Counted from the stretch's first letter, positions 41,898 through 49,770 are shown. The stretch: DNA of 64,000 bases from Streptomyces hyaluromycini (GCF_002217755.1 NZ_BCFL01000021.1:186001-250000), one strand, 5' to 3'. The notes: a model not told the origin generated them from the letters alone. Program-made: numbers and translations.

Positions 41898-42818
41898 TCA
41901 GGCTTCCAGCGTCACCAGCAGGCGGTTCAGCGAGCCGCCCAGACCCCAGCGGGCGGCCAGGGTGTTCAGCCGCGCCGGGTCCCGGGGAGCCTTCGGCAGC
42001 GCGGTGTCGACGTCCGGCAGGGGTACGTCACCGGCGACCCGGACCACCTTCGGCGCCACGGCGACGTACGGCCGGGCCTCGTCCAGCCGCTTGCGCTGCG
42101 ACGGCGTGAGCTTCGCCTTCGGATCGTCGACCGCGGCCATGATCCCGGCCAGGTCGCCGAACTCGGCGAGGAGCTTCGCGGCCGTCTTCTCACCGATGCC
42201 CGGCACCCCCGGCAGACCGTCGCTCGGGTCCCCGCGCAGCAGCGCCAGATCCGCGTACCCGCCTCCGTCCACCCCGTACTTCTCGCGCAGCCACGCCTCG
42301 TCGGTCGTCTGCAGCGTCCCGACACCCTTCAGCGGGTACAGCACCCGCACCCCGCGCGCATCGTCCACCAGCTGGTAGAGGTCGCGGTCGCCGGTGACGA
42401 TGTCCACCGGACCGCCGGCCCGCGCGGTGAAGGTGCCGATCACGTCGTCGGCCTCGTACCCGGCGACGCCGACCCGGGCGATGCCGAGCGCGTCCAGCAC
42501 CTCCTCGATGACCGGCACCTGCGGGGAGAGGGTGTCCGGCACCTCCTCCCGGTCCGGTCCCGTCGCGCGCTCCTCGGCGACCCGGTGCGCCTTGTAGGAG
42601 GGGATGAGGTCGACCCGCCACTGCGGGCGCCAGTCGGCGTCCATGCAGGCCACCAGCAGGTCCGGGCGGTGGTCCTTGACCAGCCGGTCGATGAAGTCCA
42701 GCAGCCCGCGCACGGCGTTCACCGGCGTGCCGTCCGGCGCCTTCACGGAGTCCGGGACGCCGAAGTAGGCGCGGAAGTACAGCGAGGCGGTGTCGAGAAG
42801 CATCAGTCGTGCGGTCAC
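41898..42818 (-). CDS. Stand-alone 5'-3' exonuclease (Pol I N-domain type)
   Basis: I choose GTG 42818 (306 residues), seven bases after a -10-like CATGAT, a leaderless arrangement; ATG 42830 is the alternative. The fold is the PIN/FEN-type exonuclease: LMLLDTASLYFRAYFGVPD, VACMDADWRPQWRVDLIPSY, GYEADDVIGTFTARAG, DIVTGDRDLYQLV and the helix-hairpin-helix SDGLPGVPGIGEKTAAKLL. The acidic metal-binding residues are present. It resembles Rv2090, which lies near pafBC in M. tuberculosis. The role would be in repair or removal of flaps or RNA primers. Its promoter may be PafBC-controlled. Confidence 0.88.
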   Translation of the reverse strand: MTARLMLLDTASLYFRAYFGVPDSVKAPDGTPVNAVRGLLDFIDRLVKDHRPDLLVACMDADWRPQWRVDLIPSYKAHRVAEERATGPDREEVPDTLSPQVPVIEEVLDALGIARVGVAGYEADDVIGTFTARAGGPVDIVTGDRDLYQLVDDARGVRVLYPLKGVGTLQTTDEAWLREKYGVDGGGYADLALLRGDPSDGLPGVPGIGEKTAAKLLAEFGDLAGIMAAVDDPKAKLTPSQRKRLDEARPYVAVAPKVVRVAGDVPLPDVDTALPKAPRDPARLNTLAARWGLGGSLNRLLVTLEA

Positions 42819-42825
42819 GCCACGC

Positions 42826-42846
42826 ATCATGCCGTACGGCACTGAC
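42826..42846 (-). promoter_or_regulatory. Possible PafBC-type promoter of the exonuclease gene (imperfect)
   Basis: On the minus strand GTCAGTG (42846-42840), exactly eight bases, then CATGAT (42831-42826), with the GTG start seven bases further. Compared with the mycobacterial motif, the two leading T residues and the first T of the -10 are missing. It is therefore weaker than the helicase promoter. Confidence 0.4.
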
Positions 42847-42865
42847 GGCGACCCGGTGCCGGGCG

Positions 42866-43503
42866 CCGGGTCGGGCCCTGCCCGGACCCGCACGCCGACG
42901 GCAACGGCGGACGGGGCCTCGCGTACGAAAAGGATCCGGCCAACCACATAGCGCTACGGCACTGCCCAAGCCTTGCCGCCCTGCCGTCCGGAACGGCCGA
43001 CCACGCGTTCGACGCGCCTCGCACCCTGCCCCGCCGTGCCGGGGACACCTCCGCCAGCACCGCGCTCCGCGGCGACACCGTGGAACCGGCCGGCCACCAC
43101 CGCGCCGACCGCGCCACCGACCGCCGACTCCGGTCCGCCCCACCGGACTTCGCCCTCCGGCGGGCCCGCCCGGATCAGCACCTCGACCAGGCACTCCGCG
43201 CCCGGGGCACCACCGGGAACATCGGCGACCGCTCGCGCATTGAACTCCTGGGGTGCCCCCTCGTCCTGATCGAGGGGGCGCGCCCGCGGAACGACTTCGG
43301 GAGCCGGTCGGCGTTTGCCTACGACCCCGTCTCCGGCCGGGCCGGCCGGCTGAGCCTGCGCACCCCCGGCGGCAGCCGGTACGCCACCCGTCCCCCGGCC
43401 GCGCCCCGACGGCCGTCCGCCCCTCCTGGTCAGCGTGTTCATCCCGAAGGGGGAGTCCGCGCCCGGTGGGTCCGGCGAGCTCGCGCACTGGCGCGAACTG
43501 TGA
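42866..43503 (+). pseudogene. Decayed coding stretch of unknown family
   Basis: About 640 bp between the exonuclease gene and the XRE-cupin gene keep coding character but have no intact gene. One frame is open from 42846 to 43547 with strong G/C bias at codon position 3 and no plausible start. It reads GLAYEKDPANHIALRHCP, then RSRIELLGCPLVLIEGARPR and FGSRSAFAYDPVSGRAGRLS. Near 43430 the coding character shifts to another frame (LLVSVFIPKGESAPGG, ending AHWREL and TGA at 43501-43503), indicating a frameshift. I do not recognise the family. Alternatively it may be unusual spacer DNA. Confidence 0.35.
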
Positions 43504-43654
43504 GGGTCGCGCTCACCGGACGTGACGGGGATGTGACGGCCGCCTGAAACGGTTTGCCGAACATGCGTAGGGTGCAGAGAACCCATCAGGAGGGGCCCGG
43601 CCGCAGCGGGGCGCCCGAAGGACGGAACGACTAGCGAAGGAGGGAGCCGGAGCG

Positions 43655-44227
43655 ATGGGCGACCACAAAGACCAGCAGCCCGTGCGGGTGGGCGCGGCAG
43701 TCCGGCGGCGCCGCCGTGCGCTGGAACTCACCCTCGCCGCCGTCGCCGAGCGCAGCGGCCTGTCGGTGCCCTTCCTGAGCCAGATCGAGAACGACAGGGC
43801 CCGCCCCAGCCGCACCTCCCTGGAGAAGCTCGCCGACGCCCTGCGCACCACGGCCGTCGAACTCCTCGCCGCCGCCGACCCGGCGTGCAGCGTCGACGTC
43901 GTACGGGCCGACGACGCCACCGAGCCGGACTTCGCCCCCAAAGTGCGTTCCCTGGTGCGCGGTCACCACCAGTTGCACGCCTCGGAGTTCACCGGCGACC
44001 ACGACGCCGGCCGCGAATTCCAGCACCGCAACGACGAGTTGATGTACGTCGCCGACGGCGCCGTGGAGATCGAGGCCGAGGGCCGCGCCTACCGCCTCGG
44101 CCGCGGCGACACCCTCTACCTCACCGGCGGAGTCCGCCACCGCTGGCGTGCGACGGTCCCGGACACGAGGGTGATCGTGGTGGCGGTCGCAGAACACATC
44201 GAGGCGGTCCAGGATCGCCCCCGCTGA
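43655..44227 (+). CDS. XRE-family regulator with C-terminal cupin
   Basis: This is 190 residues from ATG 43655, after GAAGGAGGGAG. The helix-turn-helix (about 10-65) reads VGAAVRRRRRALELTLAAVA, ERSGLSVPFLSQIENDRARP. The cupin domain (about 110-185) has HRNDELMYVADGAVEIEAEG and GDTLYLTGGVRHRWRA, a conserved beta barrel that senses a small ligand. The family often controls amino acid or amine catabolism. The target is unknown; nothing adjacent is an obvious partner. Its TGA stop is the first of five stop codons in a 15-bp tandem repeat. Confidence 0.9.
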   Translation: MGDHKDQQPVRVGAAVRRRRRALELTLAAVAERSGLSVPFLSQIENDRARPSRTSLEKLADALRTTAVELLAAADPACSVDVVRADDATEPDFAPKVRSLVRGHHQLHASEFTGDHDAGREFQHRNDELMYVADGAVEIEAEGRAYRLGRGDTLYLTGGVRHRWRATVPDTRVIVVAVAEHIEAVQDRPR

Positions 44228-44299
44228 AGCACCCCGAACTGAAGCACCCCGCCCTGAGACGCCCCGCCTTGAGACGCCCCGGGCTAAAGCGCCCCGAAA
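44225..44299 (+). repeat. Five 15-bp tandem repeats, each beginning with a stop codon
   Basis: The units are TGAAGCACCCCGAAC, TGAAGCACCCCGCCC, TGAGACGCCCCGCCT, TGAGACGCCCCGGGC and TAAAGCGCCCCGAAA. The period is a multiple of three, so all five stops are in frame with the upstream regulator gene. The last unit runs into the hairpin of repeat copy 3. Confidence 0.9.
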
Positions 44300-44364
44300 G
44301 GGGCGCGGGGCGGTATCTGATATGCGGCTGGCGCCGCGTGGGCGCGACCAGCCACAACGCACCC
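44289..44364 (+). repeat. Dispersed intergenic repeat, copy 3 (overlaps the start of the next gene)
   Basis: GCGCCCC-GAAA-GGGGCGC (44289-44306) is the hairpin. GGGCGGTATCTGATATGCGG and CCGCGTGGGCGCGACCAGCC follow. The ATG inside the repeat (44322) is the only usable start codon of the downstream metal-receptor-like gene. Confidence 0.88.
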
Positions 44365-45095
44365 GCACAAGACCACGGCGCGCAGTCTCCCTCGTACCGT
44401 CCCTGACCGAGGCAATCGCAGAAACGCTCCCCGAGATCCTCGTCGGCGCCACAAACTGGTGCACCCATCCGGCCGACCTCGACGTCCCCCGAGTCGGCGG
44501 TACCAAGAACCCCGACCTGGACCGCATCCTCGCCCTCGCCCCCGACCTGGTGATCGCCAACGAGGAGGAGAACCGCGCCCCCGACCTCGACGCCCTGCGC
44601 ACCGCCGGCGTGGAGGTCCTGGTCACCGAGGTGCGAAACGTGCCGCAGGCCTTCCGCGAGCTGGACAGGGTCCTCACCGCGTGCGGGGCGGCCGCCCGCC
44701 CCCGCTGGCTGGACGAGGCGGAGCGGGCCTGGTCCGCACCGCCGCCCGCCGACCCCCGCGCGACGGCGGTCGTACCGATCTGGCGGCGGCCGTGGATGGT
44801 CCTGGGCAGGGACACGTTCGCGGGTGACGTGCTGGCGCGGCTGGGCGTACGCAACCTCTTCGAGGGCCACCCCGAGCGCTACCCCCGCATCCCGGTCGGG
44901 GAACTGCTCGACGCGGCCCCCGACCTGGTCGTCCTCCCGGACGAGCCCTACCGCTTCACCGCCGTCGACGGCCCGGAGGCGTTCCCGGGGCTGCCCTGCG
45001 GGCTGGTCAGCGGACGGCACCTGACGTGGTACGGACCGTCACTGGCCGAGACGCCACGGGTGCTGGGCGAGGCCCTGCGAGCAGCTCGCCGCTGA
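44322..45095 (+). CDS. Helical-backbone metal receptor (BtuF-like), N-terminus encoded by repeat
   Basis: This is 257 residues from ATG 44322. From residue 21 the sequence is a normal BtuF/TroA-type binding fold: VSLVPSLTEAIAETLPEILV, WCTHPADLDVPRVGGTKNPD, LALAPDLVIANEEENR and RLGVRNLFEGHPERYP. There is no signal peptide, so it is cytoplasmic, unlike transport receptors. The first ~18 residues (MRLAPRGRDQPQRTRTRP) are translated from dispersed repeat copy 3, and no other start codon lies between it and the fold. The original start seems to have been lost. No ribosome binding site is apparent apart from the GC hairpin. The 3' end overlaps the convergent TDT gene by 89 bp. Confidence 0.8.
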   Translation: MRLAPRGRDQPQRTRTRPRRAVSLVPSLTEAIAETLPEILVGATNWCTHPADLDVPRVGGTKNPDLDRILALAPDLVIANEEENRAPDLDALRTAGVEVLVTEVRNVPQAFRELDRVLTACGAAARPRWLDEAERAWSAPPPADPRATAVVPIWRRPWMVLGRDTFAGDVLARLGVRNLFEGHPERYPRIPVGELLDAAPDLVVLPDEPYRFTAVDGPEAFPGLPCGLVSGRHLTWYGPSLAETPRVLGEALRAARR

Positions 45096-46125
45096 GCAGC
45101 CCGCGTACGGTCCCGGAGGCGGCCGCGAGCCAGCCGGCGACGAGGACGGCGTACAGACCCACCGCCAGCCAGTGGTACGCGGCGAGCCCGGTGTGCCGCC
45201 CCAGCGCGGCCGCGCCCGTGACACACGTCCCCACGGGGAAGGTGAAGGCCCACCACGTCATGGTGAACCGCATCCCCTGCCGCCACGCCCGCAGCACGTG
45301 CGCCGCCGCCAGCGCCAGCCACAGCAGCGCGAACCCCATGACGGGAACGCCGTACAGCACAGCGAGGAGGCCGAAGCCGGCGGCGTACGGCGGCGGTACG
45401 ACCCCGGGAGCGAGGTCCGCGAAGGCGCCCACGGCCGTCGTCGACTGCCCGAGCGGACCCAGCACCAGGAAGACCGTGGGGGTCAGCGCGAGCGGCAGCG
45501 GACCGCCGGTGACCAGCCGGGCGAAGACGAGCGTCAGCATCAGCAGCGTGGTCAGCAGGCTCAGCCCGAAGAGCGCGAAGCAGCCGTAGAGCAGGGCCGC
45601 GCGCGGCTGCCCGGCCGGCAGGTGCGGGACGAGCTGCGGTCCGAGCGCGGCCGACACCATGGGCGCGACCAGCGGCAGCAGCCATACCGGGGAGGCCTGA
45701 CCGGGCTCGACCCGGTGCCGTACGGCCAGCAGGTACGGCACGGCGACCGCGGCCACGAGTCCCACGGCGGTACCGGCGACGAACAGCACGGAGTCGAGCG
45801 CGACGGCGGCCGGCTCGCCGATCCAGTCCCGCCCGAGGGCGAGGGCACCGCCGCCGACGGCGAGCAGGGCCATGGAGAGGCAGCCGTAGAAGGGGGCCAC
45901 CGCGGGGTCGCGGAGGTGGGCGCGGGCCTGGTCGGAGTGGCAGGCCCAGTGCAGGGCCCGGGCGAACAGCAGGACCACGAGTTGCAGCAGGGACAGCGCC
46001 CAGACGCCGACGAAGAGCTGACGCGGGCCGTCGAAGCCGAGTGCGGCGCCGCCCAGTGCGAGGGCGGCGGTGCCCATGACGGAGGCGTACCAGTTGGGGC
46101 CGAGATGGCGGACTGCGGTGACCAT
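45007..46125 (-). CDS. TDT-family transporter (tellurite-resistance/dicarboxylate type)
   Basis: This is 372 residues from ATG 46125; in-frame sequence upstream crosses the divergent LysR gene and is not used. About ten membrane segments begin with HLGPNWYASVMGTAALALGG, the TDT hallmark. Later segments include GPLGQSTTAVGAFADLAPG and TWWAFTFPVGTCVTGAAAL, both typical. Members export sulfite or transport C4-dicarboxylates; which applies here is unclear. It is divergent from a LysR regulator, the usual arrangement for a regulated transporter. The C-terminus overlaps the metal-receptor gene. Confidence 0.87.
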   Translation of the reverse strand: MVTAVRHLGPNWYASVMGTAALALGGAALGFDGPRQLFVGVWALSLLQLVVLLFARALHWACHSDQARAHLRDPAVAPFYGCLSMALLAVGGGALALGRDWIGEPAAVALDSVLFVAGTAVGLVAAVAVPYLLAVRHRVEPGQASPVWLLPLVAPMVSAALGPQLVPHLPAGQPRAALLYGCFALFGLSLLTTLLMLTLVFARLVTGGPLPLALTPTVFLVLGPLGQSTTAVGAFADLAPGVVPPPYAAGFGLLAVLYGVPVMGFALLWLALAAAHVLRAWRQGMRFTMTWWAFTFPVGTCVTGAAALGRHTGLAAYHWLAVGLYAVLVAGWLAAASGTVRGLLSGELLAGPRPAPVASRPVTVRTTSGAVR

Positions 46126-46167
46126 GGGTCCAACGTGCCGCTGCTTCGCGCCGCCGACCAGGGAGTC

Positions 46168-46198
46168 CTTACCTATGGGGGCATAAGCTGGTCTTATG
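46168..46198. promoter_or_regulatory. LysR-type operator between the TDT and LysR genes
   Basis: CATAAG (46182-46187), CTGGT, CTTATG (46193-46198) is a perfect interrupted palindrome with T-N11-A spacing. Its right arm includes the LysR start codon. An additional CTTA at 46168-46171 pairs with the TAAG. TAAGCT (46184-46189), six bases before the ATG, is a possible leaderless -10. Confidence 0.6.
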
Positions 46199-47116
46199 AG
46201 CGAGACGGAGGAGCGGGCGGGGGGCGGCACGCTGGCGCACCGGGTGCCGGACCTCGGCGCACTGGAACTGCTGCTGGCGGTGGCACGGCTGGGCAGCCTC
46301 GGGGCGGCGGCGCGCGAGGTCGGCATCACCCAGCCGGCGGCCAGCAGCCGGATCCGCTCCATGGAACGGCAGCTGGGCGTGGCCCTGGTCGACCGTTCAC
46401 CGCGCGGCTCCCGGCTCACGGACGCGGGGGCGCTGGTGACCGACTGGGCGCGGCGGGTGGTGGAGGCGGCGGAGGCCTTCGACGCGGGTGCCCAGGCGCT
46501 CCGGGACCGGCGGGACTCGCGGCTGCGGGTCGCGGCGAGCATGACCATCGCCGAGTACCTCCTGCCCGGCTGGCTGCTCGCACTGCGCGCCCAGCGCCCC
46601 GACACGGCGGTGTCCCTGCTCGCCGGCAACTCGGCGGCGGTGGCGGAGCGGCTGCTCGCGGACGAGGCGGACCTGGGCTTCGTGGAGGGGCTGACGGTCC
46701 CGCACGGCCTGGACTCGGCGGTGATAGCCCACGACCGGCTGATCGTCGTGGTCGCCCCCACCCACCCCTGGGCCCGCCGTCGTCGCCCGCTCGCGGCGGC
46801 GGAGCTGGCGGCGACCCCGCTGATCCTCCGCGAGCGCGGCTCCGGCACCCGGCAGGTCCTCGACGCGGCACTGGGCGGGCTGGCCCGACCGCTGATCGAA
46901 CTGTCGTCGACCACGGCGGTGAAGGCGTCGGCGGTCAGCGGCGCGGGCCCGGCGGTCCTCAGCGAACTGGCGGTGGGGGAGGAGCTGGCGATGCGGCGGC
47001 TGGTCAGCATCCCGGTGGAGGGCATCGCCCTGCGCCGCGACCTACGAGCGGTCTGGCCGACAGGCCACCGCCCGACCGGCCCGGCCCGCGAGCTGCTTTC
47101 CCTGACCCGGGGTTGA
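46196..47116 (+). CDS. LysR-family transcriptional regulator
   Basis: This is 306 residues from ATG 46196. The N-terminal helix-turn-helix (about 18-80) reads LGALELLLAVARLGSLGAAA, REVGITQPAASSRIRSMERQ. The effector domain follows, with LRVAASMTIAEYLLPGWLLA and ADLGFVEGLTVPHGLDSAVI. The layout matches the CysB/CbbR-like two-lobed fold. It likely regulates the divergent TDT transporter and itself, because its start codon lies within the shared palindrome. There is no clear ribosome binding site. Confidence 0.9.
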   Translation: MSETEERAGGGTLAHRVPDLGALELLLAVARLGSLGAAAREVGITQPAASSRIRSMERQLGVALVDRSPRGSRLTDAGALVTDWARRVVEAAEAFDAGAQALRDRRDSRLRVAASMTIAEYLLPGWLLALRAQRPDTAVSLLAGNSAAVAERLLADEADLGFVEGLTVPHGLDSAVIAHDRLIVVVAPTHPWARRRRPLAAAELAATPLILRERGSGTRQVLDAALGGLARPLIELSSTTAVKASAVSGAGPAVLSELAVGEELAMRRLVSIPVEGIALRRDLRAVWPTGHRPTGPARELLSLTRG

Positions 47117-47241
47117 GACACCTTTCGCCCACCCACCACCCGACTCGGTCACCTGAAGAGGAGCGGTCCGCACCCCCGGGTAGGGGCGGCGGGAGCGGAA
47201 ATTCCTGGCGGTGGCCGGTCCCCACCCCCCACCATCCCCCC

Positions 47242-48207
47242 ATGCCCACCCCTGCCCCACCCGCCGAAGGCACCCGCACCCCCTGGGAAGCCCTCCCCGC
47301 CCCCGTCCGCACCGCCGTCGCCGACCTCCTCGGCGGCGCCCCCGTCACCTACGCCGTCACCCAGCCCGGCGGCTTCTCCCCGGGCGTCGCCGCCAGAATC
47401 CGCACCGCCGCCCACCGCACCGCCTTCGTCAAGGCGGTCAGCGCCGACAGCAACCCCGACAGCCCCGCTCTGCACCGCACGGAGGCCCGCAACACCGCCG
47501 CCCTCCCGGCCGCCGTCCCCGCACCCCGCCTCCTCGGCAGCTACGACGACGGCACCTGGGTGGCCCTCGTGTTCGAGGAGGTGAAGGGCCGTCAGCCGCA
47601 CATCCCCTGGCGCCCGGACGAACTCCGCCGCGTCCTCGACGCCGTCGCCGTCCTCGGCCGTACCCTCACCCCGTCCCCGGTCGACGCCCCACCCGCCGCC
47701 GAGCGTCTCGCCGACGCATTCGACGGCTGGCGCAAGCTGGTCGAGAAGCCGGGCACGGCCATCGGCATCCTCGACGACTGGACCGTCTCCCACCTCGCCG
47801 AACTGGCCGAACTCGCCGCCCCCTGGCCCGAGTCCGTCGCCGGTGACACCCTCGCCCACGCCGACCTGCGTGCCGACAACATGCTGCTGACGGACGACGG
47901 AGGGGTCGTCTTCGTGGACTGGCCGCACGCGGTGCGGGCCGCTCCCTGGTTCGACCTGCTGGTCATGCTGCCGTGCGTCACGGCACAGGGCGGCCCGGAC
48001 CCGGAAGACGTGTTCGGTGCGCATCCGCTCGGCCGGGACGCGGATCCGGATGCCGTCACCGCCGCCCTCGCCGCGCTCACCGGCTTCTTCCTGGAGCACT
48101 CGGTGCGGCCCGCGCCGCCCGGGCTGCCCACCCTGCGCCCGTTCCAGCGGGCGCAGGGCGACGCGGCCCTGGCCTGGCTCAGGACGCGGCTGCGACCGCC
48201 GCGGTGA
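47242..48207 (+). CDS. Aminoglycoside phosphotransferase-fold kinase
   Basis: This is 321 residues from ATG 47242. The kinase-like fold is shown by LAHADLRADNMLL (catalytic loop, Asp near residue 208) and VVFVDWPHAVRAAPWFDLLV (DW in place of DFG). The N-lobe has AFVKAVSADSNPDSPALHRT (Lys) and VFEEVKGRQPHIPW (hinge). The family phosphorylates small molecules. Resistance to an aminoglycoside cannot be claimed, because most Streptomyces members have unknown substrates. The upstream 125 bp are GC-rich without a clear promoter. The 3' end overlaps the convergent amidotransferase gene by 29 bp. Confidence 0.82.
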   Translation: MPTPAPPAEGTRTPWEALPAPVRTAVADLLGGAPVTYAVTQPGGFSPGVAARIRTAAHRTAFVKAVSADSNPDSPALHRTEARNTAALPAAVPAPRLLGSYDDGTWVALVFEEVKGRQPHIPWRPDELRRVLDAVAVLGRTLTPSPVDAPPAAERLADAFDGWRKLVEKPGTAIGILDDWTVSHLAELAELAAPWPESVAGDTLAHADLRADNMLLTDDGGVVFVDWPHAVRAAPWFDLLVMLPCVTAQGGPDPEDVFGAHPLGRDADPDAVTAALAALTGFFLEHSVRPAPPGLPTLRPFQRAQGDAALAWLRTRLRPPR

Positions 48208-48877
48208 CCAGGGCGCGCATCACCCGCAGGTCCTCGCCCATCTCCGGATGCCACTGCACCCCGAGGACCCAGCCGCGGCCGGCGGGCAGTTCGATCGCCT
48301 CGACCGTGCCGTCGGCCGCGTGCGCCGACGCCAGCAGCCCCGCCCCGAGGCGGTCCACCGCCTGGTGGTGGAAGGTCGGGACCGAGGTCTCCTCCGGGAC
48401 CGTCTCGGCGTACCGCGTCCCGGGGACCGGCTTCACCTCGTGACGGCCGAAGACGCCGGGCACCTCCGCGTGGCCGTCGATGTGCTGGACGAGGGTGCCG
48501 CCGAGGGCCACGTTCAGGAGCTGCATGCCCCGGCAGATGCCGAGCAGCGGTATGCCCGCGGCCAGCGCCGCGTCGACGAGGGCCAGTTCCCAGGCGTCCC
48601 GGGCGCGGGCGGGAGGGCCGGTGCGGGGGTCGGGCTCGGCGCCGTAGCGGACCGGCTCCACGTCCGGGCCGCCCGCGATCACCAGGCCGTCAAGGCGGGC
48701 CACCGTCGCCGCCGCGTGCTCCGGGGCGTCCGGCGGCAGCATCGCCGCAAGTCCGCCGGCCCGCTGGACCAGGCGTGGGTAGCCGGCCGGCAGCAGAGCC
48801 GCCTCCAGCTCCCAGACGCCCCAGCGCGCCCCGGCCTCCAGGTATGTGCTCACGCCGATCAGCGGCCGTCCGGTCAT
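48179..48877 (-). CDS. Class I glutamine amidotransferase-type gamma-glutamyl hydrolase (PuuD-like)
   Basis: This is 232 residues from ATG 48877, with GGGAGGGG upstream. The catalytic Cys lies in GICRGMQLLNVALGG near residue 113. VQWHPEMGED holds the His/Glu pair. IAGGPDVEPVRYG and QHIDGH are typical of gamma-glutamyl-GABA hydrolases. It would cleave the gamma-glutamyl amide that glnA4 and the two dehydrogenases make and oxidise, recovering glutamate. It is the first gene of the cluster, transcribed in the same direction as the GntR gene. A striking inverted repeat (48890-48923) lies just upstream. Confidence 0.88.
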   Translation of the reverse strand: MTGRPLIGVSTYLEAGARWGVWELEAALLPAGYPRLVQRAGGLAAMLPPDAPEHAAATVARLDGLVIAGGPDVEPVRYGAEPDPRTGPPARARDAWELALVDAALAAGIPLLGICRGMQLLNVALGGTLVQHIDGHAEVPGVFGRHEVKPVPGTRYAETVPEETSVPTFHHQAVDRLGAGLLASAHAADGTVEAIELPAGRGWVLGVQWHPEMGEDLRVMRALVTAAVAAAS

Positions 48878-48889
48878 GGTCCCCTCCCG

Positions 48890-48923
48890 TGTCACAAAGG
48901 TGCGCGTGCCTACCTTTATGACA
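48890..48923. promoter_or_regulatory. 12-10-12 inverted repeat upstream of the hydrolase gene
   Basis: TGTCACAAAGGT (48890-48901) and ACCTTTATGACA (48912-48923) are complementary at 11 of 12 positions, with ten bases between. It sits between the hydrolase start (48877) and the end of the GntR gene (48937). It is a probable operator; the binding protein is unknown. Confidence 0.65.
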
Positions 48924-48936
48924 TGCGCGTGGACCG

Positions 48937-49671
48937 TTACGCCAGGAACCCCCGCAGCAGCGCGGCCGTCCCCGCGCAGTGCTCCCGCATCATCTCCCGC
49001 GCGCCGTCCGCGTCCCCGTCCAGTACCGCCTCCACCAGGGCGATGTGCTGGCGCTGCGAGTGCTCCAGGTTGCGGACCAGGAGCGGGATGCAGTCGAGGA
49101 GGTCGTTGACCGTCGCCCGTACCGCCGCGTACTGGGCGGTGAGGGAGGGAGAGCCGCACAGCTCGGCGATCGTCAGATGGAGCAGGGTGTCCAGGCGGCG
49201 GTAGTCCGCCAGCGGTGCCTCGTGTGTGCGGGCCAGCGCCTCGCGGAGGCGGAGCGCCTGCTCACCGGTCAGGCCGTGCGCCGCGCACAGGCCCGCCGCG
49301 CCGACCTCCAGGACCTCCCGGAAGCGCAGCACGTCCTCGATGTCGACCTCGGCGATCCGCCGCCGCAGTTCGTCCTCGCCGCCCGCGTCCGCGCGCGGCA
49401 GCACGAACGTCCCGCCGTACCGGCCGCGCCGGGACTCCACCAGGCCCTGGTCCTGGAGCACCTTCAGCACCTCGCGCAGCGTCACCCGGCTGATCCCGAG
49501 CCGCTCCGCCAGCTCCCGTTCGGCGGGCAGCCGCTCGCCGCCGGGAACCAGGCCCAGCCGGACGACCTGCAGGATCTGCTCCAGCGCCTCCTCGAAGCCG
49601 TTGCCCGCCCGCACCGGCCGCAGCACCGGAGTCAACGGGTCGTCGAGGGCGCCGTCCGCGTCCAACGACAT
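48937..49671 (-). CDS. GntR/FadR-family regulator (EpuRI-like)
   Basis: I choose ATG 49671 (244 residues), with AAGGGGG upstream; an in-frame TTG at 49692 is less likely. The winged helix (about 30-95) reads GFEEALEQILQVVRLGLVPG, RLPAERELAERLGISRVTLR and the wing SRRGRYGGTFVLP. The FCD ligand domain follows, with the metal/ligand His and Asp residues in DTLLHLTIAELCGSPSL and RQHIALVEAVLDGD. By position it corresponds to SCO1614 of S. coelicolor, reported as EpuRI, regulator of glnA4. It is divergent from glnA4 with a 99-bp shared region. Confidence 0.85.
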   Translation of the reverse strand: MSLDADGALDDPLTPVLRPVRAGNGFEEALEQILQVVRLGLVPGGERLPAERELAERLGISRVTLREVLKVLQDQGLVESRRGRYGGTFVLPRADAGGEDELRRRIAEVDIEDVLRFREVLEVGAAGLCAAHGLTGEQALRLREALARTHEAPLADYRRLDTLLHLTIAELCGSPSLTAQYAAVRATVNDLLDCIPLLVRNLEHSQRQHIALVEAVLDGDADGAREMMREHCAGTAALLRGFLA

Positions 49672-49770
49672 ATGGCCGTACCCCCTTCCCAAGCAATGGT
49701 TCTCTTCAATACCTTAGAGCTCCCCGACCGGCCCCAGAAGCGCTGCGTGAAAGAAGCCGAAGGAGCTCCC
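49672..49770. promoter_or_regulatory. Divergent control region of the GntR gene and glnA4
   Basis: The 99-bp gap contains GGTTCTCTTCAATACC (49697-49712), an AT-richer stretch with GGT/ACC ends that could be a FadR-type site. GAAGGAG (49759-49765) is the ribosome binding site of glnA4. The operator call is tentative. Confidence 0.4.

Noticed and set aside
44225..44299. The 15-bp tandem repeats as an origin iteron or CRISPR
   Set aside because: They are too GC-rich, have no spacers and are not near replication genes.
45007..47139. Extension of the TDT transporter gene upstream to 47139
   Set aside because: That extension is antisense to the LysR gene; ATG 46125 begins exactly at the TDT N-terminal motif.
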